Positions 1 through 6,470 are shown, counted from the stretch's first letter. The stretch is 8,662 nt of DNA from JAENWH01 sp038248745 (GCA_038248745.1 JBBRXC010000067.1:1-8662), one strand, 5' to 3'. Made by a program: numbers and translations. Notes: a model not told the origin generated them from the letters alone.

Positions 1-1
1 A

Positions 2-367
2 GATATCTGTGCCAGCGCTGAAAGAAGAGCAGAAATTTTACTGAAAAATGCAGAGTTGGATGCTGAGTTGATTCAAAGAGAAGCAAAAGAGTCTGTTGAA
101 AAACTAACGGAGGAAAGCCTCAGCCTTAAAAATAGATTTACCACTTTCCAGACAAAGTACAAATCACTATTAGAATCAGAGCTGGAAAGGTTTGATGGAT
201 TAAGTCTTAAACTTTTTGCGGAATTTAACATTGATGAATCGAGCATGCAAAAAGATAATACGCAGAAACCTTGGCAGGAAAGCAGAGAAACGAAAGTTTT
301 GACACCACTTAAAGAAGAAGAAATGAAAAAAACAATGTTGAACCTAAGGATTGGAGAAGGGGAATAA
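2..367 (+). CDS. divIVA: DivIVA family cell-division/polarity protein, C-terminal part (5' end outside window)
   Basis: The frame is open from the window edge to a TAA stop, about 121 codons, so the true start lies upstream. The visible part is a charged, Ala/Glu/Lys-rich coiled coil. It begins with an alanine-spaced AERRAEILLKNAELDAE segment, continues through a Lys/Glu heptad stretch and a FQTKYKSLLESELERFDG segment, and ends in a polar tail. This is the layout of the DivIVA C-terminal oligomerisation domain. The family's membrane-binding N-terminus is not in the window. DivIVA proteins sit on negatively curved membrane at septa and poles and recruit division or sporulation partners. Placement just before lspA and rluD matches the ylm/divIVA-lspA-rluD order common in Firmicutes, which supports the call. 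An internal TTG at 56 could be mistaken for a start, but the coiled coil continues upstream of it. Confidence 0.82.
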   Translation, partial: DICASAERRAEILLKNAELDAELIQREAKESVEKLTEESLSLKNRFTTFQTKYKSLLESELERFDGLSLKLFAEFNIDESSMQKDNTQKPWQESRETKVLTPLKEEEMKKTMLNLRIGEGE

Positions 368-371
368 CCCC
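359..371 (+). other. Small GGGG/CCCC hairpin over the divIVA stop codon, before lspA
   Basis: GGGG (359-362) can pair with CCCC (368-371) around a five-base loop that contains the divIVA TAA stop. It overlaps the only purine-rich, SD-like stretch (about 353-362) upstream of lspA. Four G-C pairs are short, and a functional role is only inferred. Confidence 0.25.
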
Positions 372-383
372 CTGTGAATTGTC

Positions 384-842
384 ATGTTTTATTTATTAAT
401 TTTAGCGGTCATTATATTCGATCAAGTATCGAAATATTATATTCAAACAAATATGGACTTGAACAATTCAATATCTGTAATAGATGGGATTTTCAGTATT
501 ACATATATCCAGAATACGGGAGCGGCATTCAGTGTATTGCAGGGAAAAACAATTATTTTGATTATTATTCAAGTTCTTGTCGTTTTATCAATATTTGTTT
601 ATGTGTTTTTAAAGAAAAACTCCATCCACTGGACGTTAAATGTGTCACTGGCACTCATTGTTGGCGGGGGATTGGGCAATTTGATTGATAGAGTCAGTTA
701 TGGTTATGTTGTGGATTTTTTGCATTTTCACTTTTGGCCAATTTTTAATATAGCAGATATTTCAGTATGCATTGGATGTGGGTTGCTGATTATATATGTT
801 TTTTTGATAGAGGGAAAAGAAAAAAATGGAGAAAAAATTTAA
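384..842 (+). CDS. lspA: Lipoprotein signal peptidase (signal peptidase II)
   Basis: This 152-residue integral membrane aspartyl protease removes the signal peptide of prolipoproteins after diacylglyceryl modification of the lipobox cysteine. Visible family signatures are DQxSK (residues 13-17), NTGAAFS (44-50), GGGLGNLIDR (94-103), VVDF (109-112) and FNIAD (121-125). D111 and D125 are the expected catalytic aspartates. Hydrophobic stretches at about 2-12, 56-76, 85-98 and 127-143 fit the four-helix topology. The length is usual for the family. ATG 384 is the first ATG in frame and lies 17 bp after the divIVA stop. No good SD lies at normal spacing: the purine-rich stretch at 353-362 is about 21 nt upstream. 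Translation is therefore probably coupled to divIVA. The 3' end overlaps the next gene by 17 bp. Confidence 0.96.
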   Translation: MFYLLILAVIIFDQVSKYYIQTNMDLNNSISVIDGIFSITYIQNTGAAFSVLQGKTIILIIIQVLVVLSIFVYVFLKKNSIHWTLNVSLALIVGGGLGNLIDRVSYGYVVDFLHFHFWPIFNIADISVCIGCGLLIIYVFLIEGKEKNGEKI

Positions 843-1752
843 AATTATTATAGAAGAAAAAATGAAGGGAGCACGACTTGACGTGGTCCTTTCACTGACT
901 TTAGAAGAATTATCAAGAAGTCATGTACAAAAATTAATCGAAGCAGGACAAGTTACACTGAATCACAAGGTATGCAAAATTAATAAAATGCTGCTGAAAA
1001 CCGGGGATGAAATTGAAATAATAATTCCGGAACCGGAGGAACTTGAAATTACGCCAGAAAATATTCCTTTAGAAATCGTGTATGAGGATCAGGACCTGTT
1101 GGTTATAAATAAACCAAAAGGAATGGTCGTACATCCGGCTGTGGGAAATCAGAACGGTACGGTAGTGAATGCCGTCATGTTTCACTGTGGAGATAGCCTC
1201 TCATCAATCAATGGCGTTATTAGGCCAGGCATCGTCCATCGACTGGATAAAGAAACAAGCGGGCTTTTAATGATCGCAAAAAATGATATGGCACATACTT
1301 CCTTGGCAAAACAATTGGCTGAACATAGTATAAAAAGAGCTTATAGGGCAATTGTATATAACAATTTTAATCTGGATGAAGGAATCATTGATAGACCCAT
1401 CGGAAGAGATCCTAAAAACAGATTAAAACAGTCTGTCACTGAACTGCATGCCAGAAGAGCTGTTACTCATTATAAAGTCATTGAAAGATTTGGAGATTTC
1501 ACCTATATTGAAGTCAGACTCGAGACAGGAAGAACACATCAGATCCGAGTGCACATGGCATATATTAAACATCCCCTTTTAGGTGATCAGGTTTATGGGC
1601 CTCAAAAAAAAGTGATGGGAACAGAAACTCAAATTCTGCACGCCAAAAAACTAGGATTTGTTCATCCTAGCACAGGGGAATATATGGAATTCGACAGTGA
1701 ACTTCCGGAGGAATTCACAAGAGTGTTGAATAAATTGAAAGAGAGAAAATAA
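826..1752 (+). CDS. rluD: RluD-family 23S rRNA pseudouridine synthase
   Basis: The 308-residue protein has an N-terminal S4 RNA-binding domain (about 14-65, including RLDVVLS and RSHVQKLIEAGQVTLN). A RluA/RluD pseudouridine synthase catalytic domain follows (about 88-300). Catalytic motif II, HRLDKETSG (138-146), carries the nucleophile D141. NKPKGMVVHP (95-104) and GRTHQIRVHM (235-244) are the other signature blocks. The family isomerises uridines in structured RNA; RluD of E. coli modifies helix 69 of 23S rRNA. The S4 plus catalytic layout and the lspA neighbourhood match the Firmicute YlyB-type members, so the exact target uridines are inferred, not shown. The ATG overlaps the end of lspA, which indicates translational coupling within one operon. 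Confidence 0.93.
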   Translation: MEKKFKIIIEEKMKGARLDVVLSLTLEELSRSHVQKLIEAGQVTLNHKVCKINKMLLKTGDEIEIIIPEPEELEITPENIPLEIVYEDQDLLVINKPKGMVVHPAVGNQNGTVVNAVMFHCGDSLSSINGVIRPGIVHRLDKETSGLLMIAKNDMAHTSLAKQLAEHSIKRAYRAIVYNNFNLDEGIIDRPIGRDPKNRLKQSVTELHARRAVTHYKVIERFGDFTYIEVRLETGRTHQIRVHMAYIKHPLLGDQVYGPQKKVMGTETQILHAKKLGFVHPSTGEYMEFDSELPEEFTRVLNKLKERK

Positions 1753-1753
1753 T

Positions 1754-2389
1754 ATGGGAAAAGTATCGTTTAAACCAGGCACAATGCTGAATCCGGTACC
1801 TGTGGTCATGGTTAGCTGTGGCAGCATGGAGGAGAAAAATATACTGACAATTGCTTGGACAGGAATCATAAATTCAGAGCCCCCTATCACCTACGTTTCT
1901 GTTAGAAAATCAAGGTATTCACACGAACTAATAGAAAAAACCAACGAATTTGTCATTAACCTTTGTACAGAAGAGTTGACAAAAGCAGCTGATCTTTGTG
2001 GCGTTAAAACTGGAAGAAATATGGATAAATTCAAGGAACTAAAACTTACTCCGGTAGAAGGAGACCTGACAGGTTGCCCGATGATTTTAGAATCACCAGT
2101 CAATTTGGAATGTAAAGTGATTGAAATGAAAAGCTTTCCAACCCATGATATGTTTATAGCAGAAATCGTTAAAGTTCACGTGGATGAAAAACTGCTGAAC
2201 AGAGCAGGTAAACTCGAGCTTGAAAAAGCGCAGCTTATTTGCTTTAGCCATGGAGAATATTTTGGGATACAAAGAGAAGCTATTGGGAAATTGGGGTATT
2301 CAATTATGAAACCGAGCACCAAAAAAAGACTAGAAAATCAAAAAAAATCAACTCGACGCGTAGGAAAAGGAAAGACAGGCCCTAGGTAA
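1754..2389 (+). CDS. Flavin reductase-like FMN-binding protein (flavoredoxin type)
   Basis: The 211-residue protein belongs to the flavin reductase-like, split-barrel FMN-binding family. Recognisable blocks are P-VPVVMVSCG (14-23), NILTIAWTGIINSEPP (29-44), a VSVRKSRYSHELI segment (48-60), EFVINLC (65-71) and a C-terminal GEYFGI...GKLGYS (167-183). Members bind FMN and act as NAD(P)H:flavin reductases or as flavoredoxins in anaerobes. The physiological partner cannot be read here. The start is an ATG 1 bp after the rluD stop, preceded by a weak GAGAGAAAA purine run, so it probably shares the operon transcript and coupled translation. The last 25 residues (about 187-211) are an atypical basic Lys/Arg tail ending in a GKGKTGPR segment. 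It is encoded partly by the first unit of a 22-bp tandem duplication, whose second unit supplies part of the stop codon. Confidence 0.85.
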   Translation: MGKVSFKPGTMLNPVPVVMVSCGSMEEKNILTIAWTGIINSEPPITYVSVRKSRYSHELIEKTNEFVINLCTEELTKAADLCGVKTGRNMDKFKELKLTPVEGDLTGCPMILESPVNLECKVIEMKSFPTHDMFIAEIVKVHVDEKLLNRAGKLELEKAQLICFSHGEYFGIQREAIGKLGYSIMKPSTKKRLENQKKSTRRVGKGKTGPR

Positions 2390-2406
2390 AGGAAAGGTAG
2401 GTCCTA
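2363..2406 (+). repeat. Imperfect 22-bp tandem duplication at the flavin reductase 3' end
   Basis: Bases 2363-2384 and 2385-2406 align without gaps at 18 of 22 positions; the core of each unit is AAAGGAAAG followed by AGG and CCTA. The unit length is not a multiple of three. The second copy would therefore encode a near-identical GKGKVGP peptide, but in the +1 frame relative to the gene's GKGKTGP. The TAA stop (2387-2389) lies within the start of the second unit. Confidence 0.75.
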
Positions 2407-2422
2407 ATTTAAGAACCTACCT
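2395..2422. terminator. Possible hairpin terminator after the lspA-rluD-flavin reductase operon
   Basis: AGGTAGGT (2395-2402) pairs perfectly with ACCTACCT (2415-2422) around a 12-nt AT-rich loop. It starts 5 bp after the flavin reductase stop. On the + strand only CTCTTG follows, which is a poor U tract. On the - strand TTTCCTTT follows, so it could also serve the minus-strand small gene. The stem is clear; terminator function is uncertain. Confidence 0.45.
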
Positions 2423-2517
2423 CTTGAACTATATGGTAGCAATTCATTGTAATGGGGTTATTCAGCATTAAAAGTTTGAATATTTTTGAAATAATAAATT
2501 ATTGAGCAGGAACGCTG

Positions 2518-2619
2518 TTATTTTTCTTTGATAAATTGAAGACAATCTTCACAAACATACCCACCTTTAAAATAGATATTGTTGTAATTATTATTGCAAA
2601 TCGAGCAATTTGACTTCAT
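2518..2619 (-). CDS. 33-residue CxxC...CxxC zinc-binding mini-protein, possibly Gin/CsfB-like
   Basis: On the minus strand, ATG (2619-2617) opens a 33-codon frame ending at TAA (2520-2518). It has an AGAAGGTG ribosome binding site (2632-2625) at 5-nt spacing. The peptide begins MKSNCSIC, continues with a NIYFKGGYVC segment and EDC, and ends IKEK. That gives C5-x2-C8-x14-C23-x2-C26, a compact zinc-binding arrangement. The spacing and the aromatic/Gly stretch before the second Cys pair resemble Gin (CsfB), the forespore anti-sigma-G/E factor of spore formers, where C-x2-C-x15-C-x2-C precedes a longer tail. This version lacks most of that tail. It could instead be an unrelated zinc-ribbon micropeptide. 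That a gene is present is moderately supported by SD, start, four cysteines and an otherwise empty gap. The family assignment is tentative. Confidence 0.58.
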   Translation of the reverse strand: MKSNCSICNNNYNNIYFKGGYVCEDCLQFIKEK

Positions 2620-2790
2620 CCATTCACCTTCTTTCACACTCTGGGTTACCGTTTATTTTGCTAGCATATATAGTTAAATCCTTTGGTGTACTGTAGGTTA
2701 AGTATAAAACTATTAAAATAATTTAAAAGCTTTTTAATTGATGATGTCATAGTATATGTATTTATTGTAATAAAATGGTAAAACGCCGTA

Positions 2791-2798
2791 GAGGAGGT
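2791..2798 (+). promoter_or_regulatory. Ribosome binding site that fixes the hydrolase start at 2805
   Basis: GAGGAGGT lies 6 nt before ATG 2805. It falls inside the extra ten codons that a start at ATG 2775 would add, so 2805 is the real start. Confidence 0.85.
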
Positions 2799-2804
2799 AT
2801 CCCG

Positions 2805-3629
2805 ATGTTTGAAAATTTTAAATTAGAGATTGAACAGGCTAAAATTATCGGTTATTCATGGGAATTGAACAGTCCTAAAGCAGTTGTCTGCATTATTCAT
2901 GGAATTGGTGAACATGCTGGTCGATATGACAGAATGGCAATGAAGATGAATGAAAACGGCCTTGCAGTATTATCGATGGATTTGAGGGGGCATGGCATTT
3001 CTTCAGGTAAAAGAGGCCACTGCGCACCGAGGTTGTCGATCCTTTCTGATATAGACCACCTGCTTGAGGAAGCACAGAAAAGATATCCAAATGTTCCTAT
3101 TATAGTATACGGGCACAGCATGGGTGGAAATATTGCATTAGATTACAGGAGAAGAGGGAAATGGATGGTTTTGCCCGCTGGGTATGTCGCCTCTGCACCT
3201 TGGATTATTCTTGTCAGAAAGGTGAATAAACTGTTGCTTTTGACAATGAAAATATTTTCTGAAATCAAGCCTGACTTTCAAATCAAAGCAGGAATAAAAA
3301 ATGAAGATTTAGGGAATATTCAAGTAATATCACTACAGCAAAACAAAGAATTAAGGCATGATTTTATTACAGCAAGGACTGCTGTTGACGGGAATAAGAT
3401 TGGGGAAGAACTGTTAATGCATGGGACTGTCGGTAAAAAATTGTTGCTTATGCATGGGGATGCAGACAAAATATGTAGCATAGAGGGAAGCAGAAAATTC
3501 TCAAAGGTGGCAAATGACTGTGAATACGTGGAATGGCCTGGCTATTTTCATGAAATACACAACGGAAACAAGGAAGAGGATGGACAGAAAGTGATAGATT
3601 TCGCCATTAAATGGATTCGAGATTTATAA
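2805..3629 (+). CDS. Alpha/beta hydrolase, monoacylglycerol lipase/lysophospholipase type
   Basis: The start at 2805 gives 274 residues. The fold signatures of the monoglyceride lipase (PldB-like, 'hydrolase_4') group are in order. HGIGEHAGRY (32-41) is the oxyanion-hole HGxxEH motif. DLRGHGISSG (59-68) follows, then the nucleophile elbow GHSMGG (103-108) with Ser105. HGDADKI (217-223) supplies the acid Asp221, and FHEIHN (248-253) supplies the catalytic His249. All three triad residues are present, so an active serine esterase/lipase is expected, most likely cytosolic because there is no signal peptide. Substrates could be monoglycerides, lysophospholipids or other acyl esters. The gene stands alone, is convergent with rqcH (20 bp between stops), and is separated from the upstream operon, so it is probably transcribed on its own. 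Confidence 0.88.
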   Translation: MFENFKLEIEQAKIIGYSWELNSPKAVVCIIHGIGEHAGRYDRMAMKMNENGLAVLSMDLRGHGISSGKRGHCAPRLSILSDIDHLLEEAQKRYPNVPIIVYGHSMGGNIALDYRRRGKWMVLPAGYVASAPWIILVRKVNKLLLLTMKIFSEIKPDFQIKAGIKNEDLGNIQVISLQQNKELRHDFITARTAVDGNKIGEELLMHGTVGKKLLLMHGDADKICSIEGSRKFSKVANDCEYVEWPGYFHEIHNGNKEEDGQKVIDFAIKWIRDL

Positions 3630-3649
3630 ATATTCACATAGACAGTGAT

Positions 3650-5365
3650 TTATCCTTTATAAGGATTTACATAGACGGTTTTATTGCCGGTGAAAATAAC
3701 CATTCCCGGCTTGGCACCGTTTGGTTTTTTCACATAACGAACTTTTGTGAAATCCACCGGTACATTTTCTGACTCTTTTGCTTTACTGTGAAGTGCAGCC
3801 AAAGAAGCAGCCTCAAGAATTGCCTGATCGCTAGGGACTTTTCCATCTAAAAAAAGAATGACATGAGAACCAGGGATATCTTTTGTATGAAACCAGATAT
3901 CCTTTGGGGAGGCTGTTTTAAAGGTTAAAACGTCATTGTCAACATTGTTTCTGCCTACTAGAACTCTGAAACCATCAGTTGTCGTATAAGTAGTTGGTCC
4001 TAATTTTGCCTTAGATGGCTTCCCTGTTGTTTTTCTTTTCTTCAAATAGCCAGAAGTAATCAACTCTGTTCTAATGGCTTCGATCTCTTCTAAGGAGGAA
4101 GCTCCTTCCAGAAAAGATGCCACAGACTCAACATATTCAATATCTAAAGCAACATCTTCTAACTGAAGATGTTTTTCTTTTATGGCTGTTTTTGATTTCC
4201 CATACTTTTTAAAATATAGCTGAGCATTCTTTGAAGGAGAAAGCTTTTTATCTAGGGGAATGGTAATCTCAGTATTGTCATAATAATTATGAACCTTGGT
4301 CTGGCTTTCACCGGGGTTAATCTGGTGAAGACTGGCTGTAAGGAGCTCTCCAAACAGCCTGTAGCTTTCTGAATCCTCCGCATGAAGCAGATCTTCGGAT
4401 AATCTTTGCTTTTTCAAATAAAGTTTGTTTAAATTATTATTAATCGCCTTTTCTAAATCCACACTTTTTTGTTTGATTCTATTGGACGAATCTTTGTTGG
4501 CAAAGTAAAATTCCATCGCTTCACTTAATGTGTCAAAATAAACCGATTCATTTATTTCTTTCAATGCGGATAAATTCATTATATGAAAATCAACCGGTGT
4601 TTTGGACTTATTCAAATAGACAACTGGATTTATTTCATTATTATCAAGTTTTTTATTGATTTCTGTGATTGCCCGATAAATGCCAATGGGAAGATTTGCC
4701 GGTGTGGTTCCTTTTTCCAAGGCCACATCAAGAAGATTATTGGCAACAGCGGGACTGATCCCTTGTAAAGAATTTAAAAGGGCTTTTGGTATCAAATTCA
4801 TATCCGTATCAAGAATTATTTCCAGTTTTTCAGGGGTTATTTCTTCGAGGGTCAGTTTGCCTTGATCAGGTGGATACTCATAGATTTTCCCGGGCAGAAG
4901 CTGCCGATACCTGTTTACATCGATGGATATTCTTTTGATGCTGTCTATGATTTTCATGGTTTCCATGTCAACTAGAATGATATTGCTGTGTTTACCCATT
5001 ATTTCAATAATCAACTTTTTGTTGACGGAAAGACCAAGTTCATTATAGGTTTCAATAGAAAATTCTATAATCCTTTCGGAATCCTTTTGAATAATTTCTG
5101 AGATCCGTCCCGCCTGAATATGCTTTCTTAAAAGCATACAAAATGAAAGGGGGGTGGCAGGATTCACAGGATTCTCTTTAATAAAATGTATTCTTGCATG
5201 ACTGCTGTTGCAGGATGCATATAATTTAAAATTACCTGTTTTTGAATGTATGTTAAAAACAAGCTCATCTGCCTCCGGCTGATAAACTTTTTCTATTTTC
5301 CCACCTAAAATATTTCTGTTCATTTCTGATACGATTGCTCTGGTAATTATTCCATCAAAACTCAT
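3650..5365 (-). CDS. rqcH: RqcH: Rqc2/NEMF-type ribosome quality control factor (NFACT, FbpA family)
   Basis: This 571-residue homologue of B. subtilis RqcH (YloA) also belongs to the family annotated as fibronectin-binding FbpA. RqcH binds stalled 50S-peptidyl-tRNA and recruits tRNA-Ala to add C-terminal alanine tails that mark nascent chains for degradation. Visible are an NFACT-N domain starting MSFDG (1-5) with FCMLLRKHI (75-83) and EIMGKHSNIIL (121-131), a helical and coiled-coil middle (about 175-440), and a C-terminal NFACT-R domain (about 458-571) with LVGRNN (469-474) and KDIWFHTKDIPGSHV (488-502). At the tRNA-contacting pair, usually Asp-Arg, this protein reads Glu97-Arg98. The start is the ATG at 5365: a GAAGAAGGA SD (5384-5376) precedes it, and the sequence then begins MSFDG like the family. 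The upstream TTG at 5395 would place the SD inside the gene. It is divergent from yicC. Confidence 0.93.
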   Translation of the reverse strand: MSFDGIITRAIVSEMNRNILGGKIEKVYQPEADELVFNIHSKTGNFKLYASCNSSHARIHFIKENPVNPATPLSFCMLLRKHIQAGRISEIIQKDSERIIEFSIETYNELGLSVNKKLIIEIMGKHSNIILVDMETMKIIDSIKRISIDVNRYRQLLPGKIYEYPPDQGKLTLEEITPEKLEIILDTDMNLIPKALLNSLQGISPAVANNLLDVALEKGTTPANLPIGIYRAITEINKKLDNNEINPVVYLNKSKTPVDFHIMNLSALKEINESVYFDTLSEAMEFYFANKDSSNRIKQKSVDLEKAINNNLNKLYLKKQRLSEDLLHAEDSESYRLFGELLTASLHQINPGESQTKVHNYYDNTEITIPLDKKLSPSKNAQLYFKKYGKSKTAIKEKHLQLEDVALDIEYVESVASFLEGASSLEEIEAIRTELITSGYLKKRKTTGKPSKAKLGPTTYTTTDGFRVLVGRNNVDNDVLTFKTASPKDIWFHTKDIPGSHVILFLDGKVPSDQAILEAASLAALHSKAKESENVPVDFTKVRYVKKPNGAKPGMVIFTGNKTVYVNPYKG

Positions 5366-5375
5366 ATGTATTCTA

Positions 5376-5384
5376 TCCTTCTTC
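5376..5384 (-). promoter_or_regulatory. Ribosome binding site that fixes the rqcH start at 5365
   Basis: On the minus strand GAAGAAGGA lies 10 nt before the ATG at 5365. This excludes the upstream in-frame TTG at 5395. Confidence 0.75.
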
Positions 5385-5388
5385 ACTC

Positions 5389-5417
5389 TTTTCAAGCGAC
5401 TGATTATAATGTATAAT
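5389..5417 (+). promoter_or_regulatory. Candidate sigma-A promoter of yicC
   Basis: TTTTCA (5389-5394) and TATAAT (5412-5417) are separated by 17 bp, giving a leader of about 35 nt before yicC. The -10 is perfect and the -35 matches at four of six positions. The region overlaps the divergent rqcH leader. Confidence 0.5.
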
Positions 5418-5431
5418 TAGTATATTATCAT
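5403..5431 (-). promoter_or_regulatory. Candidate rqcH promoter, overlapping the yicC promoter
   Basis: On the minus strand a perfect TATAAT (5408-5403) lies about 38 bp before the rqcH ATG. The -35 at 17-bp spacing (5431-5426, ATGATA) is poor. If real, the two divergent promoters interleave and RNA polymerase could not occupy both at once. Confidence 0.35.
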
Positions 5432-5458
5432 AAAAATCTAAGTTAGAGGAGAAAAAAG

Positions 5459-6343
5459 ATGATAAAAAGTATGACAGGCTTCGGAAGAGGCGAATTCACA
5501 GATGGGAAAAGAAACATTATAGTTGAAATTAGAGCTGTTAATCATCGGTACAGTGATATAACCATTAAAATGTCAAGACGATATTCATTTGCTGAAGACA
5601 AAATAAAGAGTACGGTAAAGGATATTGCCCGCAGAGGCAAAGTTGAAGTATCGGTTATGGTGGAAAACATCACAGAAGATGATACCAGAATAAAATTAAA
5701 CACCATGGTTGCACGCCAGTATTATGACAATTTGAATGAACTAAAAAAAGAATTTGATCTCCTTGGAGAAGTCACGTTGCAATTTTTATCAGGACTTCCT
5801 GATGTGATGAAAGCGATTCCTGATGTGGAGGATGAAGAAGAAATCTTGAAATGTCTTGAAATTTCAACACAATTGGCCGCTGAAAAACTGGACGAAATGA
5901 GAATTGTGGAAGGATCAAAACTGGCAGAAGATTTGATCAAAAGGGGAGAAATCATCCGAGAGCGGTTGACAGATATCGAAAAAAGGTCTCCAAAAGTAGT
6001 GGAAGCCTATGCAGAAAAACTGAAAAATAGGATGAAAGAATTAATTGGCAATACTGTCACTGTACCGGAAGACCGAATTCTGTTAGAAGCAGCAGTATTT
6101 GCGGATAAATGCAGTATTACTGAGGAACTTGTCAGACTTGATAGCCACATCATACAGCTGAAAACGATTATTACAAACAGCAATCAGCCGGATGGAAAGA
6201 AACTGGATTTTTTAATACAGGAAATGAATCGAGAGGCAAACACCATCGGGTCCAAGGCCAATGACATGGAAATCACCAACATCATGTTGGAAATCAAAAG
6301 CGAAATAGAAAAAATCAGAGAGCAAGTTCAAAACATTGAATAG
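5459..6343 (+). CDS. yicC: YicC/YloC family endoribonuclease
   Basis: The 294-residue protein has both YicC domains. The N-terminal domain begins with the hallmark MIKSMTGFGRGE (1-12), followed by EIRAVNHRYSDI. The C-terminal DUF1732 domain carries LDFLIQEMNRE (249-259) and NTIGSKAND (261-269). E. coli YicC is an endoribonuclease linked to small-RNA (RyhB) turnover, and YloC of B. subtilis belongs to the same family; the target RNAs in this organism are unknown. The start ATG has an AGAGGAG SD (5445-5451) at 7-nt spacing. In many Firmicutes yicC is followed by remA and then gmk. Here gmk is the next gene and the space holds a tandem repeat instead. The last three codons and the stop belong to the first repeat unit. 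Confidence 0.95.
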   Translation: MIKSMTGFGRGEFTDGKRNIIVEIRAVNHRYSDITIKMSRRYSFAEDKIKSTVKDIARRGKVEVSVMVENITEDDTRIKLNTMVARQYYDNLNELKKEFDLLGEVTLQFLSGLPDVMKAIPDVEDEEEILKCLEISTQLAAEKLDEMRIVEGSKLAEDLIKRGEIIRERLTDIEKRSPKVVEAYAEKLKNRMKELIGNTVTVPEDRILLEAAVFADKCSITEELVRLDSHIIQLKTIITNSNQPDGKKLDFLIQEMNREANTIGSKANDMEITNIMLEIKSEIEKIREQVQNIE

Positions 6344-6436
6344 CTCATATATAACATTGAATAGCTCATATATAACATTGAATAGCTCATATATAACATT
6401 AAATAGCTCATATATAACATTAAATAGCTCATATAT
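6332..6436 (+). repeat. Five-copy 21-bp tandem repeat bridging the yicC stop and the gmk promoter
   Basis: Units start at 6332, 6353, 6374, 6395 and 6416. Each reads AACATT, then G (copies 1-3) or A (copies 4-5), then AATAGCTCATATAT, with no other differences. Copy 1 supplies the last yicC codons (Asn-Ile-Glu) and the TAG stop. Because 21 is a multiple of three, every copy carries an in-frame TAG, so a change in copy number would not change the YicC protein. The array ends 5 bp before the -35 box of the gmk promoter. A 21-bp period equals two turns of B-DNA, so identical bases lie on the same helix face. It may be a slippage-generated array, an UP-like or curved element, or a row of regulator sites. 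Confidence 0.95.
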
Positions 6437-6441
6437 TTAAG

Positions 6442-6470
6442 TTGAACAAAATCAGCAGACATGGTATAAT
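6442..6470 (+). promoter_or_regulatory. Sigma-A promoter for gmk-rpoZ, extended -10
   Basis: TTGAAC (6442-6447), a 17-bp spacer and a perfect TATAAT (6465-6470) preceded by TGG, which gives an extended -10. Transcription would start near 6477, about 31 nt before gmk. The 21-bp array occupies the DNA immediately upstream, from about -41 to -145. Confidence 0.85.

Larger units (their letters stand above)
2423..2804. other. Intergenic region between flavin reductase and alpha/beta hydrolase
   Basis: This AT-rich gap holds one credible element, the small minus-strand zinc-binding gene at 2518-2619. From 2423 to 2517 I see nothing recognisable. From 2640 to 2790 there are AT-rich tracts, including a near-palindrome AAAAGCTTTT around 2725-2735. 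They must carry the divergent promoters of the small gene and the hydrolase, but I cannot pick a convincing -35/-10 pair for either. No tRNA, riboswitch or mobile element is evident. Confidence 0.6.

Noticed and set aside
374..688. Open frame on the + strand starting at GTG 374, overlapping lspA
   Set aside because: It is out of frame with lspA, which has full family motifs and operon overlap. The shifted peptide has no recognisable domain.
2893..3121. Two minus-strand open frames inside the hydrolase gene
   Set aside because: They lie antisense to conserved alpha/beta hydrolase codons, lack an SD and have no recognisable content.
3652..3666. ATCCTT/AAGGAT hairpin at the convergent hydrolase-rqcH junction as a bidirectional terminator
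   Set aside because: The 6-bp AT-rich stem overlaps rqcH codons and its stop, and there is no U tract on either strand.
4583..4865. Two short + strand open frames antisense to rqcH
   Set aside because: They are antisense to the helical middle of rqcH, have no SD, and the composition is that expected from antisense coding.
6332..6436. CRISPR array
   Set aside because: The units are directly abutting 21-mers with no variable spacers and no cas genes, so this is a simple tandem repeat.
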